DNA of 64,000 nt from Actinomyces procaprae (GCF_004798665.1 NZ_CP039292.1:1426001-1490000); one strand, 5' to 3'. Counted from the first letter of the stretch, positions 8,664 through 17,389 are shown. The notes: generated by a model from the sequence alone, not told the origin. A program made the numbers and translations.

Positions 8664-9413
8664 TCAGAGCATCCGGCCGGGGCGGACCGAAAGGTCCTCG
8701 ACGACGGCATCCAGCGGCATATCAACCGCCACCCGCACCGACGCGGCTACCGATTGCGCCGTCATATGATCCGCGGCGCGGTAGGGACGTCCCGCTCCGC
8801 CGTCGACGGCTCCCTCCACCATGGAGGCATTCTTGTGGTGCAGGCGCCGCTGCATCGGGGTATCAACCCGGCCGGGATAGATCGTGGTGACGCGCACACG
8901 GCCGCGTTCCTCCTCCCGCAAACCGTCGGCAAAGGCCCGCAGCGCGTGCTTGGAGGCGCAGTAGAGGGTCTGCCCCGGCCATACGCGCAGCCCCCCGCCG
9001 GAGTTAATGAGCACCACCAGCCCGCGCGCCCCGCGTAACGGATCCAGCAGCAGGCGGGTCAGATGCGCCGGGGCGACCACATTCAGATCCAGTACCCGCC
9101 GCCACTGCTCGGCAGTGAGCTCCGCCAGTGCGGCAGCGGACTCCATGCCGGCCGAGTGCACGAGCACGTCGAGCAGCTCCAGGTCCAGATCCTCCATCGC
9201 AGTGGCCACGGCCGCGTCATCGGTAAGGTCCAGGGGCAGGGTCCTGACCGAGGCGCCGTGGGCGGCCCTGAGCGCGTCGGCGCACGATTCCAGGTTCTCG
9301 GCGCTGCGCGCCACGAGGACCAGATCGTGGTCCCTGGCCAGGTCGCGGCAGATTGCCAGGCCGATGCCGGATGTGGCTCCCGTGACCAGCGCGAGCGGGC
9401 GTCGGGAAGTCAC
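8664..9413 (-). CDS. Short-chain dehydrogenase/reductase
   Basis: 249 aa from the GTG at 9413, which overlaps the stop of the upstream PEBP gene in a GTGA junction. Classical SDR features: TGATSGIGLAI (cofactor loop), the VLVHSAGM stretch in place of NNAG, INSGGGL with the catalytic Ser, and YCASKHALRAF with Tyr-x-x-x-Lys. The C-terminus (IYPGRVDTPMQRRLH) is typical. Substrate is unknown. The N-terminal extension that stays open upstream to 9506 is not family-like. Confidence 0.88.
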   Translation of the reverse strand: MTSRRPLALVTGATSGIGLAICRDLARDHDLVLVARSAENLESCADALRAAHGASVRTLPLDLTDDAAVATAMEDLDLELLDVLVHSAGMESAAALAELTAEQWRRVLDLNVVAPAHLTRLLLDPLRGARGLVVLINSGGGLRVWPGQTLYCASKHALRAFADGLREEERGRVRVTTIYPGRVDTPMQRRLHHKNASMVEGAVDGGAGRPYRAADHMTAQSVAASVRVAVDMPLDAVVEDLSVRPGRML

Positions 9414-9985
9414 TGCGGGTCCTGGAGGAACGGGGCGGCGCCGGGCTCGCCCGGCTGGGAGTAGGTGACCGTCAGCAGCGCCCTGGCAATGGCGTGGAAG
9501 GAGCACTGGGCGGCCACAACCGTCGCCGAGGCGTCGTCGTCGAGCCCGAGGGTGTCCACGTCCAGGGCGTGGACGGCGAAGATGTAGCGGTGGTCTCCAT
9601 CACCCGCCGGCGGGTAGGGGCCGGACCAGGCGTGCGTGCCCGAGTCGTTGATGGCGTGGAAGGCGGCGCCGTCCAGCTGGAGGTCGGATTCCCCCACGCC
9701 CTGGGCCAGTGAGGTCACCGATACGTCCAGGTCCTGCACCGTCCAGTGCCACCAGCCGGCGGGAGAGGGGGCGTCCGGATCGAAGCAGGAGACGACGAAG
9801 GAGCGGGTGGCGGCCGGGAAACCCGACCAGTGCAGCTCGGGGGAGATGTTCTCATGTACCGCGGTGAAGTGATCGGGCATGCGCTCGCCGTCGACGAGGT
9901 CCGCGGAGGCCAGTGTGAAGACGGGGAGCGCGGGAAGCGATTCGTAGGGGAAGGGCGGGCGAGTACGGGTCAGGTCTGCGGTCAT
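9410..9985 (-). CDS. YbhB/YbcL family PEBP-like protein
   Basis: 191 aa from ATG 9985, chosen because AGGAGG lies 6 nt upstream; the frame is open to 10045. It has the phosphatidylethanolamine-binding-protein core CFDPDAPSPAGWWHWTV, and SPELHWSGFPAATRSFVV and GPYPPAGDGDHRYIFAVHAL line the ligand pocket. No signal peptide is visible, so it should be cytoplasmic. The biochemical role of bacterial homologues is poorly known. It is co-transcribed and translationally coupled with the SDR, and divergent from imuA'. Confidence 0.9.
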   Translation of the reverse strand: MTADLTRTRPPFPYESLPALPVFTLASADLVDGERMPDHFTAVHENISPELHWSGFPAATRSFVVSCFDPDAPSPAGWWHWTVQDLDVSVTSLAQGVGESDLQLDGAAFHAINDSGTHAWSGPYPPAGDGDHRYIFAVHALDVDTLGLDDDASATVVAAQCSFHAIARALLTVTYSQPGEPGAAPFLQDPQ

Positions 9986-10110
9986 GACGGGCCTCCTAAG
10001 GGCGGATGAAGCATCGGTCGGGGCGGCCGACCAGGCGGATGCCAACCACTGTAGACGCGGCCTCCTAAAAGATACGTGTCAGCGGGGGAGGCTACTCTTG
10101 CAACGACCGA

Positions 10111-10126
10111 TCGAACAGGTGTTCGA
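10111..10126 (+). promoter_or_regulatory. LexA (SOS) box of the imuA'-imuB operon
   Basis: TCGAACAGGTGTTCGA matches the actinobacterial LexA consensus TCGAAC-N4-GTTCGA at all 12 fixed positions. It directly abuts a consensus -10 hexamer, TATACT (10127-10132), so bound LexA would exclude RNA polymerase. Transcription would begin near 10139, just before the GGAGGAGAG ribosome binding site (10141-10149). Confidence 0.95.
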
Positions 10127-10153
10127 TATACTCGCCGTTGGGAGGAGAGAGTC

Positions 10154-11068
10154 ATGGGACAGGCTCGTCGTAGTGCCGGGGAGCTCGCAACCGCATCGCG
10201 TGCGGACCGCCTCGCCGCGGCCCGGGCCGCGCTGCTGCGCGCCGAGTCCCGCGCCGGAGTGCGCGGTCGGGAGGCCGTGCGGGTCGCCCGCGTACTCGCC
10301 GACGCGGAACAGGACGTGCGTGTGGACGGCGCCACTGCGCTCGCGGCCCCGATGCCGGTGCCGGGAATGGGTGAGTCCTCGTTCGCCTCGTTCCTGCCGG
10401 TGGGTGCTGATGCCGCCGGCGCGGCGACCCTGACCGGCTCCGTGGGGGCGCTTCTCGCCCTGGCGGCCCTCCGTCAGGGGCGGACGGGCTGGTGCGGGGT
10501 CATCGGCTGTGAGGGGTTGGGCTGGTGCGCCGCGGCCGAGGCCGGCCTGGATCTTTCCCGGGTACTCGCCGTCCCCGCCGTCGACCTGCCGCCCAATCTG
10601 CTTACGGCCGCCGTCGGAGCCCTGTTGGACGGCGTCAGCGTCCTCCTCATATCCTCCACGGCTGCATCCTGCCTACGGCCCCGAGACCGGCGCACCCTCC
10701 TGGCCCGCGCCCGCGAGCGCCACTGCCTGATACTCACCCCCTTCGCCTGGGAGGGGGCGCGCTCCCTGACCGCATCCCCGCTACGCCCGCACGCGGCAGA
10801 CGCCCCGGCTGCGGGCGTCACCCCTCTGGATGACCGCACGCGGGTGGAGGAGGCGCGGGAGCTGGCGGGGGGCTACCTGCGAGGCCTGGCCTGGACCCTC
10901 CACGGCCCCCACCACCCCGGGCGGCTCCGCCTGCTGCTCGATGCCGCGGGTGCGCATCTTGCCCCTGAGGCTCCCGAGACGCCTGCCGCGTCGGCCCGCA
11001 CGCCCCGGCCGCACCTGGTTGTAGTCGGCGGATCGGAGGCGCATGAGCCCCGGGAGGAGACCGCGTGA
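10154..11068 (+). CDS. imuA': ImuA'-like mutasome accessory protein
   Basis: 304 aa from ATG 10154 with GGAGGAGAG upstream. The residues before it in the same frame cover the SOS box and promoter and are not coding. Weakly RecA/SulA-like: GDASFLP-type N-terminus, a domain with WCGVIGCEGLGWCAAAEAGLDLSRVLAVPA, and a strand LLISSTAASCLRPRDRRTLLARARERHCLIL as in ImuA'. In mycobacteria this protein bridges ImuB and DnaE2 during damage-induced mutagenesis. No intact Walker A motif is visible. It sits in a GTGA overlap with imuB, under a perfect SOS box. Confidence 0.85.
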   Translation: MGQARRSAGELATASRADRLAAARAALLRAESRAGVRGREAVRVARVLADAEQDVRVDGATALAAPMPVPGMGESSFASFLPVGADAAGAATLTGSVGALLALAALRQGRTGWCGVIGCEGLGWCAAAEAGLDLSRVLAVPAVDLPPNLLTAAVGALLDGVSVLLISSTAASCLRPRDRRTLLARARERHCLILTPFAWEGARSLTASPLRPHAADAPAAGVTPLDDRTRVEEARELAGGYLRGLAWTLHGPHHPGRLRLLLDAAGAHLAPEAPETPAASARTPRPHLVVVGGSEAHEPREETA

Positions 11069-12765
11069 CCCCCTTCGCACCCGCCGTCGGCCCCTCCTCC
11101 CCGGACTTGGCTCCAGACCGCCGTGAGCCGCGGCTCATCGCCGTGTGGACCCCGGACTGGCCGGTAGTCGCCCTGGCTCTGGAGGCCCGACACCCAGATA
11201 CGCCTGATCCGGCCCTGGCCCCCGTCGCAGTGGTGGGTGGAAGGGGCGTCGTCGCGGCATCGGCTCCAGCCCGAGCGGTTGGTGTTGCCCGTGGCATGCG
11301 ACTGCGTGTTGCCCGGTCGCTGTGCCCGGGGCTCATCGTCCTGCCTCCGCAGCCCGATCGTGAGGCGCGGGCGTATGAAACCGTCATGGAGGCCCTCTCC
11401 GAGCTTCTTGCCGACCCGCTCGTCGCCCGCCCCGGGCTGGCGCTGTCCACCGCCCACGGCCCTGCCCGGTGGGCGGGAGGAGAGGACCCGCTGGCCGCCG
11501 CACTGGTCGAGGCGGTGGCCGCCGGCCCGGGGGTCGAGTGCCAGGTCGGCATCGCCGACTCCCTCCTCGGCGCCATCCTCGCCGCCCGCCGGGGCGTCGT
11601 CGTCCCGCCCGGAACCACGCCCGAATTCCTCTCCCCCTGGCCGCTGGAGAACCTGCTGCACGCCCTTACCACTGAGCGGGGACGTCAGAGGGCGCGCCCC
11701 CTCCTGGAGGACTTCGACCGCCTCGGACTGCGCCATCTGGGTGACCTGGCGGCGCTGCCCCGCCGCGATATCGCTGCCCGCTTCGGGCCCGAGGGGGAGC
11801 GCCTGCACCGTCTCGCCTCGGGAAGCTGGGAGACCCTGCCGCGGGTCGTCCGCCCGGCCGCCGACGTCGCCGCGCAGACCCTGCTGGACCCGCCCGTTGA
11901 GCGTGCGGATACCGCGGCGTGGGCGGCGCGTTCTCTGGCCGAGCAGTTATCCGCGCGCCTCATCTCCCTGGGACTGTCTGCCGCACAGCTCCGCGTGGAG
12001 GCGCGATGCGAGAACGGGGCGGAACTGGGCCGTTCCTGGCTGCTCGGTACTGCTCTCTCACCTGCTGAGCTCACCGACCGCGTGCGCTGGCAGCTGGAGG
12101 GGTGGCTGGCAGGCCGGGCTGGACGGCCTCCCGCCGCGCCCCTGACTCATCTGCGCCTGGTCGCCCTGGGCCTTACGCCGGCGGGGTCCGCTCAGGCCGG
12201 CCTGTGGAGTGCTCCCGGGGAGCAGGCGGAACGGCGGGCGCATCGCGCCGCCGGGCGGGTTGAGTCCCTCCTCGGCGCGGGTGGTATCCGCGTCCCTCAC
12301 CTGCTCCCCGGGCGCGACCCGCGGTCTCGAATCGCGCTTGTCAACTGGGGGGAGAGTGCTGCGCAGGCTCCGAGCGCGGCCCCCTGGGATGGTGCGCTGC
12401 CGACGCCATCGCCCGCCCTCGTCCCTCCTGAGCCGCTGCCCGCGCGCCTCCTTGACGCGGATGGGCGGGACGTCGGGGTCGACCTGCAGGGCCAGCTGAC
12501 CGCCGCCCCTGCGGACATGGCCGTGGAATACTCCGGTGAGGGGCATGCGGCGTCGCGGTGGGGTACGGGCTGGGACGGCGATTCGGGGAGTCGGCCGACG
12601 CGGGTGCGGGTCCTGTCCTGGGCCGGACCCTGGCCCGTCGACGAGCACTGGTGGCGTCCCGGAGGCGCCTCGCGCCGGGCGTATCTGCAGGTCGTCGTCG
12701 ACGTCGGTCCGCCCCTGTTACTCGCCCGCTCGGGACGGTGGTGGGTCGACGGCGTCTACTCCTGA
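11065..12765 (+). CDS. imuB: ImuB, catalytically defective Y-family polymerase-like protein
   Basis: 566 aa, GTG start overlapping the imuA' stop, with GGGAGGAG upstream. The palm begins RLIAVWTPDWPVVALALEA, where active Y-family polymerases carry an Asp-based metal site, and the second acidic motif is also absent, as in other ImuB proteins. The fingers (GVVAASAPARAVGVARGMRLRVARSLCPGL) and helix-hairpin region (LGLRHLGDLAALPRRDIAARFG) are retained. The C-terminus (SWAGPWPVDEHWWRPG, RSGRWWVDGVYS) is the ImuB signature. Known role: an adaptor between the sliding clamp and DnaE2. The 3' end overlaps the convergent PAP2 gene by 48 bp. Confidence 0.92.
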   Translation: MTPFAPAVGPSSPDLAPDRREPRLIAVWTPDWPVVALALEARHPDTPDPALAPVAVVGGRGVVAASAPARAVGVARGMRLRVARSLCPGLIVLPPQPDREARAYETVMEALSELLADPLVARPGLALSTAHGPARWAGGEDPLAAALVEAVAAGPGVECQVGIADSLLGAILAARRGVVVPPGTTPEFLSPWPLENLLHALTTERGRQRARPLLEDFDRLGLRHLGDLAALPRRDIAARFGPEGERLHRLASGSWETLPRVVRPAADVAAQTLLDPPVERADTAAWAARSLAEQLSARLISLGLSAAQLRVEARCENGAELGRSWLLGTALSPAELTDRVRWQLEGWLAGRAGRPPAAPLTHLRLVALGLTPAGSAQAGLWSAPGEQAERRAHRAAGRVESLLGAGGIRVPHLLPGRDPRSRIALVNWGESAAQAPSAAPWDGALPTPSPALVPPEPLPARLLDADGRDVGVDLQGQLTAAPADMAVEYSGEGHAASRWGTGWDGDSGSRPTRVRVLSWAGPWPVDEHWWRPGGASRRAYLQVVVDVGPPLLLARSGRWWVDGVYS

Positions 12766-13479
12766 TTGATCCGGGTGCGCCCTCCCGGGCTCGGGTGGGC
12801 CGCTATGCGCCGGGAGGGGGCGAGAATGACGATGGACTGTCAGGGCCGTGACGCCGACTGCGCACAGCCAGACCAGGGCGATACTCCAGCCTGCGAGCAC
12901 GTCGGTGAGCCAGTGATAGGCGAGGTACACGCGTGACAGGCCCACCAGCACAATGACCACGCTGGCCGCCGTGGCTGCCAGCGCCTTGCGTGCCGGCGCC
13001 GTCGTGGAGAACAGTACGAAGCCGGCCAGTACCCCCATGAAGACTCCGGTGTTGAAGGAGTGCCCGGACGGGAAGGACCATGAGGATGCGGGCTGCCCCA
13101 GCAGCAGGGAGGTTGATGGCCGGGATCGGGCGAAGATGATCTTCAGCAGCACGGTGAGCAGCGAGGAGCCGATCATCGCCCCGGCCAGCACCAGGGCGTG
13201 CCGACGCAGGCCGCGCAGAAGGAGCAGGGTGCAGGTGAGCACCGTAAGCGCCGTCAGCCCGAGTGTTCCGCCCAAGTGCGTGAACATCCAGGCCACTGCC
13301 GTGATGAGCTCGTGGCGCAGACTCACCGCCCACGCCGTGACCGCGGGGTCGTGGGCGGCAAGGGACCGGCCCGACTCGGTGGTCACTGCGAGCCAGACGA
13401 ACACGGCGGCCGCCGCAGCCGCCGTCAGGGCCAGGCGCGGGCGTGGATCCCGCTGCGGGACGGCCATGGTTTGTTGCAT
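12718..13479 (-). CDS. PAP2-family membrane phosphatase
   Basis: About 253 aa from ATG 13479 (ATG 13467 is an alternative; neither has a strong ribosome binding site, and the frame is open to 13659). All three PAP2 motifs are present: KIIFARSRP, PSGHS and SRVYLAYHWLTD, with the catalytic His residues. About six hydrophobic segments place it in the membrane with the active site outward; substrates in the family include undecaprenyl pyrophosphate and lipid phosphates. The Ser/Pro/Gly-rich C-terminal tail is charged. It separates imuB from the rest of the mutasome. Confidence 0.87.
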   Translation of the reverse strand: MQQTMAVPQRDPRPRLALTAAAAAAVFVWLAVTTESGRSLAAHDPAVTAWAVSLRHELITAVAWMFTHLGGTLGLTALTVLTCTLLLLRGLRRHALVLAGAMIGSSLLTVLLKIIFARSRPSTSLLLGQPASSWSFPSGHSFNTGVFMGVLAGFVLFSTTAPARKALAATAASVVIVLVGLSRVYLAYHWLTDVLAGWSIALVWLCAVGVTALTVHRHSRPLPAHSGPPEPGRAHPDQSGVDAVDPPPSRAGE

Positions 13480-13651
13480 AAAGCAAGAGCATACAAACGC
13501 ATCCTGGGTCTGGGCTGTGGCTTGCGTGTGCGTAGGGGCGGATGTGTGGTGGCCGGTAGCATCGGGTGGCGTGGCCCCGGACCTGCCGGGCGGGCGCCGG
13601 AAGCTGCGGAGAAGGGGAGCGCCCCGCTCCGGGAGAGGAATCAGGACACTC

Positions 13652-14275
13652 ATGGCCAAGCTCTACTTCCGCTACGGCGCCATGAACTCGGGTAAGACCA
13701 CGGGACTGCTCCAGACCGCCTACAACTATGAGGAGCGCGGGCAGCGGGTGCTCCTCGTCAAGGCTGCCATTGATACCAAGGGTGACGACACCGTGGTCTC
13801 CCGCCTGGGCATGACCCGTCGAGTCGATCTGCTCGTCACCGCGACCGACGACGTGCGTGCCCTTGTACGCCGGGCCGCCCTGGGGGAGCGCGCGGCCGAC
13901 CCGCAGGCCGGCCCGCGTGAGATGGTCGACTGCGTACTGGTCGACGAGGCGCAGTTCCTCACCCCTGCGCAAGTCGACCAGCTCATGGAGATCGTGCTCA
14001 TCGACGATGTGCCCGTACTGGCCTATGGGATTCGCACCGACTTCCGCACCATGAGCTTCCCCGGATCGCGCCGCCTGCTGGAGGTCGCCCACTCCCTGGA
14101 GGAGCTCAAGACGATCTGCCGCTGCGGGCGCAAGGCCATCTTCAATGCCCGCAAGGTGGGGGAGGAGTTCGTTTTCGACGGCGATCAGGTGGCCATCGAC
14201 GGCGTCGACGTCACCTACGAGTCCCTGTGTGGCAAGTGCTACCTGGAATTCGGGGGCGTGCTGCCGGGGGAGTGA
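13652..14275 (+). CDS. tdk: Thymidine kinase
   Basis: 207 aa, a type II thymidine kinase that phosphorylates deoxythymidine for nucleotide salvage. Walker A is GAMNSGKTT, Walker B-like DCVLVDEAQFLT, the lasso loop AYGIRTDF, and four structural-zinc cysteines lie in ICRCGRKA and LCGKCYLEF. Length and order of motifs are normal. GGGAGAGGAA upstream serves as ribosome binding site. Transcribed divergently from the PAP2 gene across 172 bp of relatively AT-rich DNA that likely holds both promoters. Confidence 0.95.
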   Translation: MAKLYFRYGAMNSGKTTGLLQTAYNYEERGQRVLLVKAAIDTKGDDTVVSRLGMTRRVDLLVTATDDVRALVRRAALGERAADPQAGPREMVDCVLVDEAQFLTPAQVDQLMEIVLIDDVPVLAYGIRTDFRTMSFPGSRRLLEVAHSLEELKTICRCGRKAIFNARKVGEEFVFDGDQVAIDGVDVTYESLCGKCYLEFGGVLPGE

Positions 14276-14357
14276 GGGCCGGTGAGGGCGTCGGGACGCG
14301 ACGCGCGAGCCGGCGCACACCGGGATATGCGGGCCAGAGCGCCCTCCCGAGGAGATC

Positions 14358-14379
14358 CTTGTATTGGGGGAAATACAAG
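14358..14379 (+). promoter_or_regulatory. Inverted repeat upstream of the satD-like gene
   Basis: CTTGTATT (14358-14365) and AATACAAG (14372-14379) form a perfect 8-bp dyad around GGGGGA, followed at once by GCGATACAC. The AT-rich arms stand out in this GC-rich DNA and lie 16 bp before the GTG start, which suits a repressor operator. The binding protein is not identifiable from this window. Confidence 0.55.
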
Positions 14380-14395
14380 CGATACACGTGGAGGC

Positions 14396-15049
14396 GTGGA
14401 TGTCTACTACGCCATCATCGCCGACATCGTCGGTTCCCGGCGTCTGACCGACCGGCACGCCGTGCAGGCCACCTTCGCCGATGCGCTCACGCGGGCGGCC
14501 GCGGGGCTGGCGCTGCCGCAATCGCCCATCGCCACCGTAGGTGATGAGTTTCAGGCCATCGCCGCCTCGCTGCCCGCCGCCCTGACGCTCACTGTGCGCG
14601 TCCAACTGCTTCTTCCCGAGGGGTTGGCCCTGCGCTTCGGCATTGGTGTCGGACGGGTGGAGACGGTCTCCGCCGACGCCGACGGTGCTGGCGCGGCGAC
14701 TCTTCGGCAGGGGGCGCCGGGGCGGCGAGCCCTGGCAATCGCAGCCGGGACCGGGGTGCTAGTCGTCGTCGGGATTCTCCTCGCCCGGGGACCACTGGGA
14801 CTTGCGGCCGCCGGTGTCGTGGTCGCCATCGTCGTCCCGGTGGTGTGGAGCGTTTGGGAGATGCTCGCGCCCAGCGAGTGGGGCGGGGCGGTGTCACTCA
14901 TCGCGTTCGCCGTCGGCTGTGGGATCTGTGCCGTGCTAGCTGCCCCCGTTGGCACGTCGGCGGCGCGAGCGTGCGCCGTGGCGGGCCGAACCGGTGCGGG
15001 GCCGGTTGAAGCGGCTTGCTGGGTGCTGAGAGATGCGCGAAAAACGTGA
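14396..15049 (+). CDS. SatD N-terminal domain joined to a hydrophobic C-terminal region
   Basis: 217 aa from GTG 14396, preceded by GTGGAGG. Residues 1-90 match the start of SatD-family proteins (VYYAIIADIVGSRRLTDR, IATVGDEFQAIAASLPAAL, LRFGIGVGRVETV). The rest of SatD is not seen in any frame. Instead residues from about 110 form three hydrophobic stretches (ALAIAAGTGVLVVVGILLA, LAAAGVVVAIVVPVVWSVW, VSLIAFAVGCGICAVLAA) compatible with membrane helices. The join may reflect a deletion that fused satD to part of a membrane-protein gene. SatD function is uncertain (linked to SRP-related acid tolerance in streptococci). Confidence 0.55.
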   Translation: MDVYYAIIADIVGSRRLTDRHAVQATFADALTRAAAGLALPQSPIATVGDEFQAIAASLPAALTLTVRVQLLLPEGLALRFGIGVGRVETVSADADGAGAATLRQGAPGRRALAIAAGTGVLVVVGILLARGPLGLAAAGVVVAIVVPVVWSVWEMLAPSEWGGAVSLIAFAVGCGICAVLAAPVGTSAARACAVAGRTGAGPVEAACWVLRDARKT

Positions 15050-15119
15050 TGCACGTCTCACTGGTACGGGTGCGTTTAGGGCTGTGAGGGGCGAATTCAT
15101 GTCGGACCCTCGCGCTACT

Positions 15120-15135
15120 GTGTACATATGTTCGA
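15120..15135 (+). promoter_or_regulatory. SOS-like box overlapping the DUF222-HNH start codon
   Basis: GTGTACATATGTTCGA has one perfect LexA half-site, GTTCGA (15130-15135), and a degenerate partner (3 of 6 positions). Against the Bacillus-type consensus CGAAC-N4-GTTCG the ACATATGTTCG core is close to ideal. The ATG start (15128) lies inside the box and TACTGT (15116-15121) could be the -10, which would give a leaderless transcript blocked by LexA. Confidence 0.45.
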
Positions 15136-17389
15136 AGGTAGGGGTGTTGAGAGCCAGCCCGCCCGGCGTGCCCGGGCGGGTCGGGTGCCGTCGCCTGCTG
15201 CCGCGAAGCTGACGGCCGGGCCCCTGGCAAGCCCTCAACCTCGCCATGCGACAGGATCCCGGATGGATGGTGAGGTTGAGGACCTGGTCGGTCGTCTGTC
15301 GGGGGTGCCGGCGGGCGCTGACCTGGCAGATCTGATTGAGGGCCTGTTGTCGGTGCTGCTGGTGCCTGCCCACCCGGACGTCACCACTGATGACACCGAT
15401 GGCGCGGTGGACGCCAATGAGGTTTTGAGTATCCCCGATACCGACGCTGTGTTGGCAGCGGTCACCAGCCCGGCCGAGCGGACGCTGGCCGAGGCGGCCG
15501 GGCGGCTGGGGGTGGACTGGGGACAGGGTGCAGGGGCTGATGTGCTGGCCTGTTTGGGTGGCCAGGTGCTCAGCGAACTGGTGGGGGCCTGCCACCGGCT
15601 GGGTGCCTGGGCGGCCTGGGCGGAGGGCGTGGCTGCCGCCTGCCTGACCCGGACAGCGGAGATGAACCGCGGCACTCCGCCCTGGGGGCCGGGTGGCCGG
15701 CTTGAGCAGTTCATTACCGAGGATGAGCGGAGGTTCACCGCCAGCGGGGAAATCGCCGCCCGACTCGGCACTACTCGCAGCAGTGCGGACCTACTCCTGG
15801 ACCGTGGCCAGGCATTGCTACAACCCGAGTTCGCAGCCACGGAGGCCTTGCACCGGGCCGGTCTACTGGACACCTCCAAGACTGCCTTGATCATCCGCCG
15901 CCTGCAGGACGTCAACCCCGACACGGCGGCAGCGGTGCAGGAACGGGTGCTGGCCCGTGCTCCACGCCGCACCTGCTCGCAGCTGGGGCGGGATATTGAT
16001 CGGGCCCTGGCCGCCCTCGACCCCAACGGTGCTAGCAGTCGCCGTAGGCGGGATGTGGCGGGGCGGCGGGTGACCCGGCCCCGTCCGGCCGGTGAGGGGA
16101 CCCACGAGATGCGTCTGCTACTGCCAAGCCTGGACGCGCTACTACTGGACGCCACCCTGGACGCGATCGCCGCCAGCGCACGAGCCGCCGGCGACAGCCG
16201 GTCCCTGTCGCAGCTGCGGGCCGATGCCATCACCGGCATGACCCTGCGCACCTTGCAGGGCAGCCAGAACCTGGCCTGTCGGACTGCGAGCGCCGGCGAC
16301 GTCCGCACCTCCACCACTGGGATGGGGGCTGCTGATCTGCTGCCGGACGGGGTGCCGTTGGCGGGCCTGCTGGGAGCTCTAAGCGGTTTGGTGGAGCCGT
16401 CTCGACCATGGTGGACGCCATCCGGCATCACTCCCGTGTTCCCGCCCCCTGGAATCACTGTCAACGTTGACGTCACCGTGCCGTTGAACCAGCTCCTACC
16501 CGAAGACGGCAGCGAAGGCCTGCCCGCCTGTGATGGGAGGAGTCTGCCCACCTCGCCCGGGGGAGGAGCAGCGCCTGTAGGAAGTGGGGCGACTACGCCC
16601 GGAACCGGCGGCGGGAGCAGTCTGCCCGGAACCGGCGGCGGGAGTGGTGTGCGAGCCAGTGCCGGGGCTGCTGGGGCGGCGGAGGTTGTGATCGGTGCCG
16701 GCCGCGTGGCGGTCCCCGCCATCACAGCCAGGGCTCTTGCACTGGGAGGGAGCTGGCGCAGGCTGGTCACCGATCCGCTGTCCGGGGCGGTACTGGATGT
16801 GGGCCGCGCCCACTACCGGCCCCCGGCCGCCCTCCGTGACCTAGTGCAGGCAAGGGACACATCCTGCACGTTCCCCGGTTGCACGGTCCCGGCCTCCCGC
16901 TGCGACATTGATCATGTGCGTGCCTGGGCCGACGGCGGGACCACGAGCCTGAACAACCTAACGGTCCTGTGCCAGGCCCACCACCGTCTCAAGCACACAC
17001 CCGGCTGGACCCTGTCGCGTCAAGACGGGGATGCCTTGGTGTGGACTACTCCGACCGGCCACCGGTACCGGCGTGACGCGGACGGAACCATTACCCTCAT
17101 GGCTCACCGGCTCGGGCCGCGTCAGCTTGCCGTGCCCGCGCAGCGCGTGCCCGAGGGCCTCGCTCAGGCCGTCGATGACGCGGTCGTGAGCCGCCTTCGC
17201 CACGGACTGAAGCTCGCCACCGCTCCCGGCCGCCCCGACAGTCCCGGCCGCCCCGGTCGGCCTCCACAGGTAACCAGCCGTGGGCCCCGCCCCGGGCAGG
17301 TAGTCGGCGCCTTCGAGGCCGTTCCTTATCCGGATGCCCTGCACGACCTCGGCCTGGCCCCGCTGCTGGACGAGATTCCGCCCTTCTGA
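15128..17389 (+). CDS. DUF222 / 13E12-family protein with C-terminal HNH endonuclease domain
   Basis: 753 aa. A DUF222 helical domain covers about residues 50-400; the HNH domain follows near 560-640 (RDTSCTFPGCTVPASRCDIDHVRAWADGGTTSLNNLTVLCQAHHRLKH) with the Cys and His residues of a beta-beta-alpha-metal nuclease intact. Between them is a Pro/Gly-rich linker containing a duplicated PGTGGGS unit (16597-16644). ATG 15128 is inside an SOS-like sequence; ATG 15263 is an alternative start. Members are frequent, repeated genes in actinobacteria and several in M. tuberculosis are LexA-regulated. The biological target is not known. It ends 52 bp before dnaE2. Confidence 0.88.
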   Translation: MFEGRGVESQPARRARAGRVPSPAAAKLTAGPLASPQPRHATGSRMDGEVEDLVGRLSGVPAGADLADLIEGLLSVLLVPAHPDVTTDDTDGAVDANEVLSIPDTDAVLAAVTSPAERTLAEAAGRLGVDWGQGAGADVLACLGGQVLSELVGACHRLGAWAAWAEGVAAACLTRTAEMNRGTPPWGPGGRLEQFITEDERRFTASGEIAARLGTTRSSADLLLDRGQALLQPEFAATEALHRAGLLDTSKTALIIRRLQDVNPDTAAAVQERVLARAPRRTCSQLGRDIDRALAALDPNGASSRRRRDVAGRRVTRPRPAGEGTHEMRLLLPSLDALLLDATLDAIAASARAAGDSRSLSQLRADAITGMTLRTLQGSQNLACRTASAGDVRTSTTGMGAADLLPDGVPLAGLLGALSGLVEPSRPWWTPSGITPVFPPPGITVNVDVTVPLNQLLPEDGSEGLPACDGRSLPTSPGGGAAPVGSGATTPGTGGGSSLPGTGGGSGVRASAGAAGAAEVVIGAGRVAVPAITARALALGGSWRRLVTDPLSGAVLDVGRAHYRPPAALRDLVQARDTSCTFPGCTVPASRCDIDHVRAWADGGTTSLNNLTVLCQAHHRLKHTPGWTLSRQDGDALVWTTPTGHRYRRDADGTITLMAHRLGPRQLAVPAQRVPEGLAQAVDDAVVSRLRHGLKLATAPGRPDSPGRPGRPPQVTSRGPRPGQVVGAFEAVPYPDALHDLGLAPLLDEIPPF
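16597..16644 (+). repeat. Tandem 21-bp identity (period 27 bp) in the HNH gene linker
   Basis: The 21-bp string starting GCCCGGAACCGG occurs at 16597-16617 and again, identical, at 16624-16644. It encodes a repeated Pro-Gly-Thr-Gly-Gly-Gly-Ser linker. In-frame copy-number change is possible because the period is a multiple of three. Confidence 0.85.

Noticed and set aside
12803-14605. 600-codon minus-strand frame across tdk
   Set aside because: tdk on the plus strand is a complete thymidine kinase; the frame lacks family sequence and also covers the PAP2 promoter region.
15128-17389. Mobile element or intein around the HNH domain
   Set aside because: No terminal repeats, transposase or splice motifs; DUF222-HNH is a stand-alone actinobacterial gene family.
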